A program made the position numbers and the translations under genes. DNA of 64,000 nucleotides from Anaerolineaceae bacterium (GTDB lineage: Bacteria; Chloroflexota; Anaerolineae; Aggregatilineales; Phototrophicaceae), in the NCBI GenBank assembly GCA_016124855.1, contig WGMX01000009.1:62001-126000 (forward strand), written 5' to 3'. This document shows positions 42,948 to 52,141 of the stretch, in pieces (position 1 is the stretch's first letter; each line of letters begins with the position of its first letter). The notes under the pieces were generated by a model. That model saw nothing but the letters and a program-made list of their open reading frames with translations, was not told where the DNA came from and made no database searches.

Positions 42948-43333
42948 GAACCTGATTATAGCCTAATCTATCTTTACTATGGATGTGCTAAATCTCACTC
43001 AAAACAACGTCGGTTTTCAGTTTTAATTTGATTTACTTTCTCTAACCGTTTTGCCGCCGGAATGCCCATTTTCTGGTGTCTTTAAGTCATTGAGCTTTTG
43101 TATTAAAACTGTTTGCGTTTTTGCTCCCCTCTACTTTTGCTTTAAGTCTTTCGCCTTTTGCCTTAATCGATAGACTATCGACTAATGACTGTATTCGTAA
43201 TAACCTCCTTAATGTTGCCTGTTATCACCTGTTTATCAGGCTTTCAGTCCACATGACAACCGTCACTCGCCAGCCCAAATTAGCATCGTGTACAATTTGC
43301 CTATTACTTCGCTAATCGAATAAGGTCGTCGCT
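42948..43333. other. gap without recognised genes
   Basis: A T-rich 386-base stretch between divergent genes. Short frames inside it have no motif or ribosome site. It should carry promoters for both sides, but none is clear to the eye. Confidence 0.4.
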
Positions 43334-44929
43334 ATGGCAACAGAACAATCCAAATATGATGTTGTGATTATTGGTGGTGGTCATAACGGCCTCGTATCAG
43401 CCGCTTATCTCGCTAAAGCTGGCCTTTCTGTACTTGTCCTCGAACGCCAACCTCAAACTGGTGGTGCTGTTCAAACGGTTCAAGCCTTCAATGGTGTTGA
43501 GGCCAAACTTTCCCGTTATTCTTACCTCCTCAGCCTCTTTCCCCGTCAAATCAGCACTGATCTCGGCCTCAAGTTTGAAAGTCGTCGTCGCACAGTAGCC
43601 TCGTTCACACCTACTGTCCGTAATGGTCAACATATGGCCTTGCTCATCAGCAATGTTGATGAAGGTTCAACGGTTGAATCGTTCCGCCAACTCACCGGAA
43701 ATAACAGTGAATATCTGGCCTACCAACGCTTCAACCGTTTGATGGAAACCTTCGCTCAAAAAGTTTGGCCTACGCTTTTATCACCCTTACAATCTCGCTC
43801 CGAAATGCAGTCGCAGTTCAAAGATACTGATGCTCAAGAAGCATGGAATCTGCTCATCGAAGAACCGCTTGGCATTGGCCTTGAACGCATCCTTCATGAT
43901 GACCGTGTTCGTGGATTAGCCTTCACCAACGCCAAAATTGGAGTCTTAACCCACCCTCATGACCCCTCACTTTTGCAAAACCGCACTTACCTTTACCACA
44001 TCATTGGTCAAGGCACTGGTGAATGGCAAGTCGTCATTGGTGGTATGGGTTCAATTTCGGTCGCACTTGAACAAGCTGCTTTAGCCGCAGGTGTTCACAT
44101 CAAAACATCTGCCGCTGTTGATGCCGTTCACCTTGGTACAGAAAGTTCGGTCAGTTACATCCAAAATGATCAGACACACACCGTTCAGGCTAAATATATC
44201 CTGTCGAATGTAGCGCCTAGTGTTCTCAGCACATTGCTAATCGATAATCCGCTGCCTTCACAGATTGATGAAGGTGCTGTTTTCAAGATTAATATGGTGC
44301 TGAAAAAGCTGCCCCGCCTCAAAGCCAAAGGCTACACTCCGGAACAGGCTTTCAATGGCACATTCCATATGGACGAAGGCTATGAAGCCATGAACGCCAG
44401 CTATCAACAGGCTATGCAAGGATTGATTCCCGACCAGCCGCCCGGTGAAATGTACTGCCAAACCATGACTGACCCCTCAACTTTGTCGCCTGAACTTCGG
44501 GCTGCTGGTTATCAAACGATCACCCTTTTTGGCCTCGATATGCGCGCCAAAATTTTCGAAGCCGACAATGCTGGCACACGCGAAAAAGTCCTTCGCAGTT
44601 ACATGAAAGCTATTGATTCGTATTTGGAAGATGATTTAGAGGACTGCTTAGCACTTGATGTTGACGGTAAACCCTGTATCGAAGCCAAAACGCCCTTGGA
44701 TTTGGAAGCCGAACTTGGCTTACCGCAAGGTAACATATTCCACAACAACCTGACATGGCCTTTTACGGATGACACGGCACAGGTTGGTACATGGGGTGTT
44801 GAAACCGCGTATCCCAACCTGTTTATTTGTGGTTCCGGTGCTGCTCGTGGTGGTTGTGTCAGTGGTGTTCCCGGTCACAATGCCGCCATGAAGGTTTTGG
44901 AATGTGAAGGTTTACCTTTAAACCGGTGA
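43334..44929 (+). CDS. PYROXD2/CrtI-like FAD oxidoreductase
   Basis: A 531-residue FAD-dependent oxidoreductase. The Rossmann motif is DVVIIGGGHNGLVSAAYLAKAG, with the acidic end in VLVLERQPQTGGA. The C-terminal FAD-contact block is YPNLFICGSGAARGGCVSG. The overall pattern matches phytoene-desaturase-like proteins of the PYROXD2 branch, whose substrates are mostly unknown. It has no carotenoid neighbours, so CrtI is unlikely. The reading frame uses many CTC/CTT leucine and T/C-ending codons, a usage different from its neighbours, perhaps from transfer. It converges directly on the P-type ATPase gene: their stop codons abut at 44929/44930. Confidence 0.88.
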   Translation: MATEQSKYDVVIIGGGHNGLVSAAYLAKAGLSVLVLERQPQTGGAVQTVQAFNGVEAKLSRYSYLLSLFPRQISTDLGLKFESRRRTVASFTPTVRNGQHMALLISNVDEGSTVESFRQLTGNNSEYLAYQRFNRLMETFAQKVWPTLLSPLQSRSEMQSQFKDTDAQEAWNLLIEEPLGIGLERILHDDRVRGLAFTNAKIGVLTHPHDPSLLQNRTYLYHIIGQGTGEWQVVIGGMGSISVALEQAALAAGVHIKTSAAVDAVHLGTESSVSYIQNDQTHTVQAKYILSNVAPSVLSTLLIDNPLPSQIDEGAVFKINMVLKKLPRLKAKGYTPEQAFNGTFHMDEGYEAMNASYQQAMQGLIPDQPPGEMYCQTMTDPSTLSPELRAAGYQTITLFGLDMRAKIFEADNAGTREKVLRSYMKAIDSYLEDDLEDCLALDVDGKPCIEAKTPLDLEAELGLPQGNIFHNNLTWPFTDDTAQVGTWGVETAYPNLFICGSGAARGGCVSGVPGHNAAMKVLECEGLPLNR

Positions 44930-47467
44930 TTAACTCAATCGCAGCAATTTGTCGAAGACTTTTGCACGCCATAAAAATCGTTGTATCACAGTCCACAGGG
45001 CCAAAACTGAAATAATAACGACCCAGTCACGCCGGTCTAGTTCAGTAAGCTCAAGGCTGTTTCTAATACTTGGCACTAACATGATAACGACGTAAACCAC
45101 TGCCAGCACGACTGCCACAATTGTCGGTCGCCAATCGCCGCTGTATTCATCGCCACCTGTCCAAAATTGGGTGGGTGGCTCGACAAACACAATTAAGATC
45201 AAACCCGCTAATGTTGTGATCGACGTTAAAATCGTTCGTGCAACGGCTAAAGCTTCGCCCTGTGCCGTATCGATGATTTGCGATATTGTCTCACCCCGCG
45301 CTGCTTCTAACATCACAACTTGCTCGTGCGTCAAACTTCTGATGTTGAAGACGTTTGTTCCCGCGCTGTTTGTAAATGTCGCAACAAAGTAAACAACATA
45401 TATTGCGACCCCGACCGTTGCTATTGAGACGCCTGCTGGTATGACGAAGCGCAGCACGGTACGCAGTGAACCTCTTGGTGGCTTGCCGGCATGTGACCAC
45501 GCCGCTAGGCCAAGTGTTGGCAGCCCCACCGTAATTAATGACAGCAAAGATTGGTGTACTGGTGTAATCGGAAATCCAAGGCCGATGACCGCAATGGCGA
45601 CGATAATCAATGTCTGGTAAATCACCCGCGAAAGAAACAAACGGATGATGTCAAGCATTCCCATCACAATCCGCTGACCCTCATTGAAGGCTGATGGTAA
45701 TGCCGCGAATGAGTCATTGAGCAAAATGATGTCCGCTACGCCCCGAGTTGCTTGGCTGCCACTTTGCATGGCGATACCGATTTGTGCCCGTTTAAGTGAA
45801 AGTACATCATTCACACCATCGCCAATCATGGCAACATACTTACCGCTGGCTCGCAGCGCACCAACGAGGCGTTCTTTTTGCTGTGGTGTAATACGCCCAA
45901 ATATCGTGGTCTTTTCGGCGGCCTCTGTAAACTGCACCGGACTCATATTCTCCAGATCGAGACCCGAAATCGCCTGAATGTTTTTGCTTAACCCCGCCTG
46001 CCGGGCTAAGGCCGCAACCGTATTAGGGTTGTCACCTGAAATAATTTTGAGTTGGATGCCTGTATTTGAGAATTGCTTAAGTGTCGCTTCGGCTTCTGGT
46101 CGCAGCTCGTCACTAAAGGCAATCGCACCTAAAGCCACCAAATCCTTCGGTAGCTGCGGTTCTTCGTTGTTGTGTAAAGGGATAATGTCGGTGTGCCGGG
46201 AAAACAATAATACACGCAGCCCCTGCTTTTCCCACTCGGCAAGTTTTTCGCCCACATCTGTGCCAGTACGCAGGTTTGGACGCAGCATTTCAGGCGCACC
46301 AAGAACATAAATTCCCTTTAATTCAGGCGAATCAAACGCTATGGCGCTCCATTTGCGTTCCGAGGAAAACGGCACTTCCTCTAAGGAAATTTGTTTTTCC
46401 CCTTTAAGCGCTTCATGCAGTGCCTCTGAGGTGCGGTTACCACTATTTGCGCTGGCGGCATAAACACTGAGGATGCGGCGAAATTCCTCATTGCTAATTT
46501 CATATGGAACGGTCTCAACGAGATTAATTCGGTTGGCTGTCAATGTACCTGTTTTATCAAGACACAGGACATTTACATTGCTCATTGACTCGACAGCATT
46601 CGCATGTTGGATAAGTGCGCCTTGTCCCGCCATGCGCACTGCACCCATGCCGTAAGCAATCGTGGTCATGAAAAACAGACCATTGGGAATAAGTCCGGCA
46701 ATCACGGCTGCGATTCGAGCGCTTTCGGTCAAAGGCTGGCTGATGACCAATGCTGCCAGCCCGAAAAGTGTTCCGATGAGCAGCGTGACCATTACTAATA
46801 GTTGAACGATGAACTCAATGTCTACTTGCAGTGGGGTCCTTTCTGCACGATACGCCCGCGCACCAGCCGTTAACTTGCTGGCGACACTTTGCTCGCCGAC
46901 CATTTGGGCTTCGTAGTAAGCGCTTCCGTTGACGCAGAATGTCCCTGAAAAAACTTGATCGCCTTTGTGTTTCGCGATTAAGTCCGACTCGCCGGTTAGC
47001 AGTGATTCGTCAACATCGACGCGGCTCTCGCTAACCACTTTTCCGTCAACGACGATTTGGTCGCCAGCCTTAACCAGCAGAATATCGCCAACAACGATTA
47101 AGCTGGGATCAACAACAATGGGTTTTCCTTCGCGCATAACCGTTGCTTTAGGACGGGTTAGGAGGGCTATTTTATCGAGTGCTCGTTTAGCACGGAGTTC
47201 TTGTGCGATGCCAATGACCGTGTTCCAAAAAGCAATGCCGACCGAAGCCAAGGCATCACTGTATAATCCGAGGACAACCAGAACAGCGCCGATGCCAAAC
47301 AACACCAGATTAATAAAGGTGAACACGTTTGCGCGGATAATATCAGCATAGGTACGGCTGCTTTGAAACTGGACATTGTTGCCTTGCCCGCGCTCCCGCC
47401 GTGCGACGACTTCCGTTTCTGACAGGCCGTTGATTTGCGAGGATGAAATTGGGGAAGCCATCTGCAT
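44930..47467 (-). CDS. CtpE-like cation P-type ATPase
   Basis: An 845-residue P-type pump. The actuator TGES is at 158-161, the phosphorylated Asp 304 is in DKTGTLT, and the hinge is MIGDGVNDVLSLKRAQIGIAM. The pattern SQATRGVADIILLNDSFAALP resembles the CtpE branch of the family, which moves calcium. Membrane helix 4 reads GLIPNGLFF (261-264 PNGL), where P-type pumps usually have PEGL, so the acidic ion ligand is replaced by Asn. About ten membrane helices are expected. The gene converges on the oxidoreductase gene with no gap. Confidence 0.92.
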   Translation of the reverse strand: MQMASPISSSQINGLSETEVVARRERGQGNNVQFQSSRTYADIIRANVFTFINLVLFGIGAVLVVLGLYSDALASVGIAFWNTVIGIAQELRAKRALDKIALLTRPKATVMREGKPIVVDPSLIVVGDILLVKAGDQIVVDGKVVSESRVDVDESLLTGESDLIAKHKGDQVFSGTFCVNGSAYYEAQMVGEQSVASKLTAGARAYRAERTPLQVDIEFIVQLLVMVTLLIGTLFGLAALVISQPLTESARIAAVIAGLIPNGLFFMTTIAYGMGAVRMAGQGALIQHANAVESMSNVNVLCLDKTGTLTANRINLVETVPYEISNEEFRRILSVYAASANSGNRTSEALHEALKGEKQISLEEVPFSSERKWSAIAFDSPELKGIYVLGAPEMLRPNLRTGTDVGEKLAEWEKQGLRVLLFSRHTDIIPLHNNEEPQLPKDLVALGAIAFSDELRPEAEATLKQFSNTGIQLKIISGDNPNTVAALARQAGLSKNIQAISGLDLENMSPVQFTEAAEKTTIFGRITPQQKERLVGALRASGKYVAMIGDGVNDVLSLKRAQIGIAMQSGSQATRGVADIILLNDSFAALPSAFNEGQRIVMGMLDIIRLFLSRVIYQTLIIVAIAVIGLGFPITPVHQSLLSLITVGLPTLGLAAWSHAGKPPRGSLRTVLRFVIPAGVSIATVGVAIYVVYFVATFTNSAGTNVFNIRSLTHEQVVMLEAARGETISQIIDTAQGEALAVARTILTSITTLAGLILIVFVEPPTQFWTGGDEYSGDWRPTIVAVVLAVVYVVIMLVPSIRNSLELTELDRRDWVVIISVLALWTVIQRFLWRAKVFDKLLRLS

Positions 47468-47703
47468 AAATTATTCTCAGTGTGGATGAATTAGACAATT
47501 ATTGTAACGGATAATTAGCCTGTACGTTACGCTCCCCACAAAGGTTGCACAAATCCGTTACAAATGAACCGGTCTTGTTACTTTAGGTGTTCCCATGCTG
47601 GCATACTGGCTCACATCGATTATACTTTGTCAAGCTAAATAATTTCTTGATGAACGGCTCTCGCTGCTGCTCGTCAAATAGGCCAGCAAAATAGAAGGAA
47701 TTC

Positions 47704-49608
47704 ATGCCACTTTTCGTCATTTTCATCTTTGGTGCTATCGTATTTGGCGCTGGTGCGATGCTTGCGCCTGCATGGCCCAGTTCACAACCGCGTATTGGTT
47801 TGATGGCTGCTCTCGCACTCGGTATCGTTATGGGTGGGTCTATTTTTTGGTCATCTCTCTTTGGCTGGAATACCTTGGTCATCGATTATTTGTTGTTCGC
47901 ACTGATGACCAGCATCTTCTTGTTCGGCACATTATCCTATGGGCAGAAGCGTGCTGAGGCTAAAGGTGAGACATTGGCTGACGCGGATCAGGGATGGCCG
48001 GGGCCGCGCGATTTGATGTTTTTCGGCATCGTGGGACTCATATTTCTCGTACCTGTACTCATTTTGCCCGTTCCTTTGGACACCGATGCACAGGGTTTTG
48101 GTTACCTCGGTTTGATGGCACGTTTGGGCGGTGGGTTTCAATCGTTAGCGCCTTGGCATCCTGAGATCAGCTATCTATATGCGCCCGGTTTTTCGGTGTT
48201 GATCGCGTATCTCAGCCATCAACTCAATCAAGGGTTGCAGAGTGTACAAATCAGTGTTGGTGCAATATTAGGGCTGCTCAATGTCCTATTAGCCTATGAC
48301 ATGGGCGCGGAAATTCAGGACAAGCGTTTGGGGAGGGCTATGGCGCTCACCATGCTGCTGAGCATCGGCCTCCTTACGGCTTTTATGGACTCACACTATA
48401 CGACTATTCTCGGATTGGTTTTTGCCCAAGCCTTTCTTATTTTGGCGATTCGGTTTCAACGCCACCATACGATAGCGGATGCGGTTGGCGGTGGGTTGAT
48501 GCTTGGTGCATTGGTTTTAGCTCATCCCGATACAACGATTATCCTGATGCTCGGCTATGTGCCGTGGCTCGTGACCATGTGGTTTGGTAAACCGCGCCCA
48601 ACAATCGTAACTTGGCTGGTGTTAGCTGTTGGTATGCCTGTGATTGCGCTCATCGCCATTTCGCCGTGGCTTTACAGCGTCAAGGATTTGCTCGGCAGTG
48701 ACATCACTTCACCTTTTACACGTGATTCATCGTATTGGCGTGTCCTTGTTTTATATCATGGTGTTTGGGTTATTCCAGCGGCTGTTTTGGGCGCGGTCAT
48801 TGGACTGCAAAAGCGCAGTCAACCTGTAATTCTGGCAGTCGGTTGGTTGATTTTTATACTTGAATTTTCCACACTTGGAATTCTTGAAAGTCTTGCGCCT
48901 AATCTGCTTGCACCAATACTGCGCTATGATTATCCCTTCAGCATCGCGTGGCATGGGCCAATAATCCCTTACGCGATTTTAGGAGGGTTCAGTTTGCTGT
49001 GGCTGTGGGAACGTTTTGGCGCAAAGCGGTTTGGTAACCTGTCCCCGAATTGGTCATATGGTGCGCTGACGCTCGGATTGATAGCGGTGCTTATGGGTAT
49101 TATATTTAGCCCTCAACTGCTGACGTTTAGCAAAGGACGGATTGGCTTTTACGGTACATTTGCCTCGGCAGCGGATGTAAAGGCGATGGAATGGATTAAG
49201 CACAATACGCCTGATGATGCACGGGTATTGAATTTTCCCGGTACGCAAAAAGATAATTCTCATGAAAGTGACTGGGTTCCAGTGATTGCCGAGCGGGACA
49301 GCGTGTATTACCGCTGGCAGCCGTTTTTTCGAAATAATGAGGCCAGCCTTGCCGAACAAGACCGCTTGCGTGCCTTCTGGGAAGATCCGGCTAACCCTGC
49401 CCACGCTGAATTACTGCGCAGCGCCAATATAAAATACGTGATCGTACCCCAGCTCGTCACGCATCCGGAAAGTATTGATACGATGTTTCGCTGGAACAAA
49501 CCGTTTACGGATCTGGTTCAGATGCGTTCCCCCGTGAGTGCTGCCCCTTATCTCCAGTTGGTATTTGACAGTAACGGCGCGCAAGTCTACGAGGTAAAAT
49601 CGCCATAA
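47704..49608 (+). CDS. polytopic membrane protein, GT-C-like
   Basis: A 634-residue integral membrane protein with about 13 hydrophobic helices and a soluble C-terminal domain of ~150 residues (from AADVKAMEWIKHNTPDDARVLNFPG). The layout and the MEWIKHNTP motif resemble glycosyltransferases of the GT-C type and related lipid-linked sugar enzymes, which use polyprenyl-phosphate sugars outside the membrane. An acidic pair DTDAQGFGYL in an early loop could be the catalytic or metal site. I cannot name a substrate. The gene is followed by the amidase gene about 90 bases later. Confidence 0.7.
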   Translation: MPLFVIFIFGAIVFGAGAMLAPAWPSSQPRIGLMAALALGIVMGGSIFWSSLFGWNTLVIDYLLFALMTSIFLFGTLSYGQKRAEAKGETLADADQGWPGPRDLMFFGIVGLIFLVPVLILPVPLDTDAQGFGYLGLMARLGGGFQSLAPWHPEISYLYAPGFSVLIAYLSHQLNQGLQSVQISVGAILGLLNVLLAYDMGAEIQDKRLGRAMALTMLLSIGLLTAFMDSHYTTILGLVFAQAFLILAIRFQRHHTIADAVGGGLMLGALVLAHPDTTIILMLGYVPWLVTMWFGKPRPTIVTWLVLAVGMPVIALIAISPWLYSVKDLLGSDITSPFTRDSSYWRVLVLYHGVWVIPAAVLGAVIGLQKRSQPVILAVGWLIFILEFSTLGILESLAPNLLAPILRYDYPFSIAWHGPIIPYAILGGFSLLWLWERFGAKRFGNLSPNWSYGALTLGLIAVLMGIIFSPQLLTFSKGRIGFYGTFASAADVKAMEWIKHNTPDDARVLNFPGTQKDNSHESDWVPVIAERDSVYYRWQPFFRNNEASLAEQDRLRAFWEDPANPAHAELLRSANIKYVIVPQLVTHPESIDTMFRWNKPFTDLVQMRSPVSAAPYLQLVFDSNGAQVYEVKSP

Positions 49609-49632
49609 TTAGGACTCACACACAATTGCCTA

Positions 49633-49638
49633 TATAAT
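49633..49638 (+). promoter_or_regulatory. possible -10 box of the amidase gene
   Basis: A perfect TATAAT lies 63 bases before the ATG at 49701; the -35 match is weak. Confidence 0.35.
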
Positions 49639-49700
49639 CGAAAAAACCTGATGTTGTGATATCCACCACGTCAACCAAAGAATCATGTAGAGAACGCTTT

Positions 49701-50789
49701 ATGCCCGACGAACCGCATTTCACGGACGACAGTCATTCACAAGATCCCCAACCGCCTTCCGAAGAGAGCGATATTTCCGCCTCGGTTGCTTTTATGGAGA
49801 TTATGCGCCTTGCTGCTGCCAAAGCGGAGTCACAGCGACCACCAAGAGATATCCCTGTTCCGGCATCGATTAAAGACCCGCGTAGTGCCCGCATTACCCA
49901 AGTTGCGACGATTCAAAACCCTGTAGACGTAAAGCAAAGTTACGATTCGGCTATGGAAGCGCAGCGTATCCAGCGGGTCAAGAAGCGGCAAACGCGCCGA
50001 CGCCGCCAAACGGTGGGTGTCATGGGCGGCATTTTCAGGTCGGTCATTGTCATTGTCATCGCGGCGGCACTAATGGCTACTATATTTACGTGGTCTACAC
50101 CGTCACAGTTTATTAACGACCAAGTAAAATCAAAACTGAGTATCGCGCAGGCTACAGGGCAGGCTACGACTGTTCCAACAGTGATACCGACACCCAATTG
50201 GCTGCGAAAGATCGGTATTGTGTCGGGACATCGTGGGCCACAGGTTCCACCTGATCCCGGCGCGGTTTGTCCGGATGGGTTGACCGAGGCTTCGATTACG
50301 TTTGCGGTCTCTCAAAAAGTGGTGCGGAATTTGCGGGATCGTGGCTATTCGGTGGATTTATTGGATGAGTTCGACCCGCGTTTGGACGGGTATCAAGCTG
50401 CTGCATTAGTTTCTATCCATGCCAACACTTGCAAGAACTTTGGCGAGGTTGTCACAGGTTATTTGATCGCACGAGCCGCCGCCCGCAGCGGATTAGGGCA
50501 AGACGACGGATTAGTTGAATGTGTTTCGCGTTACTACGCACAAGCAACAGGTTTGACGCGCCGACCGGGGGTAACACTCGATATGAGCGATTATCATACC
50601 TTCCGCGAAATTCATCCGCTAACGCCTGCTGCGATTTTGGAATTGGGCTTTATGCTCGCCGACCGTCACATATTGACCGATAAACAGGACGAAATGGCAA
50701 AAGGAATCACAGATGGAATTTTGTGTTTCTTAGAGCCAAATCAACAATCCTTACCGACCTTAGAAGCAAGCATGACACCAACAGGTTAG
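49701..50789 (+). CDS. membrane-anchored N-acetylmuramoyl-L-alanine amidase
   Basis: A 362-residue wall hydrolase of the Amidase_3 family, which cuts the amide between muramic acid and the stem peptide. A disordered, charged cytoplasmic tail (1-105) ends in a basic patch (VKKRQTRRRRQ) before one membrane helix (113-130). The external catalytic domain (170-346) has the zinc ligands His 177 (SGHRG), Glu 196 (LTEASI) and His 240 (SIHANT), and the catalytic Glu 314 (ILELGF). The topology is like that of the penicillin-binding protein in this window. The ATG at 49701 is chosen because it begins the acidic tail; a start 15 codons earlier is possible. A glutaredoxin-like gene follows 5 bases later. 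Confidence 0.9.
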   Translation: MPDEPHFTDDSHSQDPQPPSEESDISASVAFMEIMRLAAAKAESQRPPRDIPVPASIKDPRSARITQVATIQNPVDVKQSYDSAMEAQRIQRVKKRQTRRRRQTVGVMGGIFRSVIVIVIAAALMATIFTWSTPSQFINDQVKSKLSIAQATGQATTVPTVIPTPNWLRKIGIVSGHRGPQVPPDPGAVCPDGLTEASITFAVSQKVVRNLRDRGYSVDLLDEFDPRLDGYQAAALVSIHANTCKNFGEVVTGYLIARAAARSGLGQDDGLVECVSRYYAQATGLTRRPGVTLDMSDYHTFREIHPLTPAAILELGFMLADRHILTDKQDEMAKGITDGILCFLEPNQQSLPTLEASMTPTG

Positions 50790-50794
50790 ATTGA

Positions 50795-51145
50795 ATGGCA
50801 AAACAACTGGTTATGTATTCGCGCACAACAGGCTGCCCCTTTATCACCGTGGCAAAACGCGTTTTAGATGATCACGCATTGAGTTACCACGAGATTTTTA
50901 TAGATAAAGACATGGAAGCTCGCAGGCGTGTGTTAGAGTGGACGGGTTTTCTTTCGGTACCGACTCTGGTTGTGGCGGAGGCTGGTGAAGTGCTGCCGTA
51001 TCAGGTTCCGCCTCCGCTGCCAACTGGAAGCAGTCCGCGCGGCATTAATCGCGGTTCGATGATTACTGAAGGTAATATTGAACAAATAGAGGTGTGGTTG
51101 TTACAAAACGGATTTATTAATAGTGCGGATGGGATTGAAGGATGA
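50795..51145 (+). CDS. glutaredoxin-like protein, single-Cys motif
   Basis: A 116-residue thioredoxin-fold protein. The redox motif is TTGCPFITVA (Cys 14) with Ile where dithiol glutaredoxins have the second Cys. The cis-proline is in FLSVPTLVV. The C-terminal part is longer than usual, with a Pro-rich loop (YQVPPPLPTGSSPRG) that replaces the normal GG helix. It may act as a monothiol glutaredoxin or bind a cluster. It begins 5 bases after the amidase gene, and its stop overlaps the start of the alpha/beta hydrolase gene (ATGA), so three genes form an operon. Confidence 0.82.
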   Translation: MAKQLVMYSRTTGCPFITVAKRVLDDHALSYHEIFIDKDMEARRRVLEWTGFLSVPTLVVAEAGEVLPYQVPPPLPTGSSPRGINRGSMITEGNIEQIEVWLLQNGFINSADGIEG

Positions 51146-51996
51146 GCACCCAAGAAAAAAATATTCTTGTTGATGGATTAAATGTTCATTATTGGGAATC
51201 CGGTACAGAAAATTCACGTACTTTGTTGTTAATACATGGCGGTATGGGTGACGCGAAGCTGCATTGGGAGCCAGTGATGCCCTTGCTGGCTGAAACATTT
51301 CATGTTCTTGCGCCGGATTTGCCCGGTTTTGGTCAAAGTCAAGCGCTGCCTGTTAAACGCACTGATGTCTTACTGCATTGGATCAAAGCGTTTATTGATG
51401 CCCATCAACTCGAACAAGTTGTGTTGGTAGGCAATTCATTCGGGGCGCTGCTGGTGCGATTATTTGCGGCGGCTAACCCTAAGTATGCACCGGCGGTGAT
51501 TCTCATCAATGGGGGTGGCGTGCCAGAATTTCCCTCATTCTTTAAAATTATTGATAAAATTCCCGGATTATCTACGCTTATTTTTGCTCAATTTGGCAAG
51601 ATGGCGACTAATCCCGGCGCTTTGCAAAAACTCATTTATATTAAACCGATTTTGACTGATAGCTTTTATGCGAATTCCAAAGCAGCTGGCCCGGCCTTTA
51701 GCCGTATGATGCAAATGCTAGTAAGCAGCGGAATCCCATCTGAACGGACACCGCTGGTTCCGACCCTAATTCTTTGGGGTGTCGAAGATACGTTTACACC
51801 TGCCGGTGATCGAGAAGCAATCAAAGCCAGTATACCGGGGGCTGTACTGACTGAAATTGCCGAGTGTGGACATATGCCGCAGCTTGAGACAGGCGACGTG
51901 TTTAATTGGCAGATTACAACTTTTCTGGACAAGCTTACACGTCCAGTGGCTGCGGCAAAGGCTGGCCCAAAACTGCTCCGAAAACTGTCTGGATAA
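51142..51996 (+). CDS. alpha/beta hydrolase
   Basis: A 284-residue alpha/beta-fold hydrolase. The oxyanion loop is HGGMGD, the nucleophile Ser 99 sits in GNSFGA, the acid is in LWGVEDTF and the His in CGHMPQLE. There is no signal peptide. These enzymes split esters, lactones or C-C bonds; the substrate is unknown. It starts with ATGA overlapping the glutaredoxin-like gene. tRNA-Ser follows about 40 bases after its stop. Confidence 0.9.
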   Translation: MSTQEKNILVDGLNVHYWESGTENSRTLLLIHGGMGDAKLHWEPVMPLLAETFHVLAPDLPGFGQSQALPVKRTDVLLHWIKAFIDAHQLEQVVLVGNSFGALLVRLFAAANPKYAPAVILINGGGVPEFPSFFKIIDKIPGLSTLIFAQFGKMATNPGALQKLIYIKPILTDSFYANSKAAGPAFSRMMQMLVSSGIPSERTPLVPTLILWGVEDTFTPAGDREAIKASIPGAVLTEIAECGHMPQLETGDVFNWQITTFLDKLTRPVAAAKAGPKLLRKLSG

Positions 51997-52008
51997 ACGG
52001 GTATCTTA

Positions 52009-52017
52009 TGCTATAAT
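52009..52017 (+). promoter_or_regulatory. extended -10 promoter of tRNA-Ser and trmB
   Basis: TG, one base and TATAAT (52012-52017) form an extended -10 element 17 bases before the tRNA. No good -35 box is seen, as is usual for this type. Confidence 0.5.
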
Positions 52018-52033
52018 CCCTAAGAACATTTTA

Positions 52034-52118
52034 GGAGGGGTAGCCTAGTGGCCTAAGGCGCTCGCCTGGAACGCGGGTAAGGGTAACACCTTCGTGGGTT
52101 CAAATCCCACCTCCTCCG
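52034..52118 (+). tRNA. tRNA-Ser (GGA)
   Basis: An 85-base class II tRNA. The acceptor stem pairs GGAGGGG with CTCCTCC (one G-U), the anticodon loop CTGGAAC has GGA at 52068-52070, and a long variable arm follows. The T-arm holds GGGTTCAAATCCC, and the discriminator is G, as in tRNA-Ser. CCA is not encoded. It lies 24 bases before trmB on the same strand. Confidence 0.97.
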
Positions 52119-52141
52119 TTTTTCCCACAAAACAAAGATCC

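Noticed and set aside
43121-43315. 64-codon frame upstream of the oxidoreductase
   Set aside because: No ribosome site, no motif and composition of non-coding T-rich DNA.
43334-44929. Carotenoid desaturase (CrtI)
   Set aside because: The C-terminal pattern fits PYROXD2-like proteins better and no carotenoid genes are adjacent.
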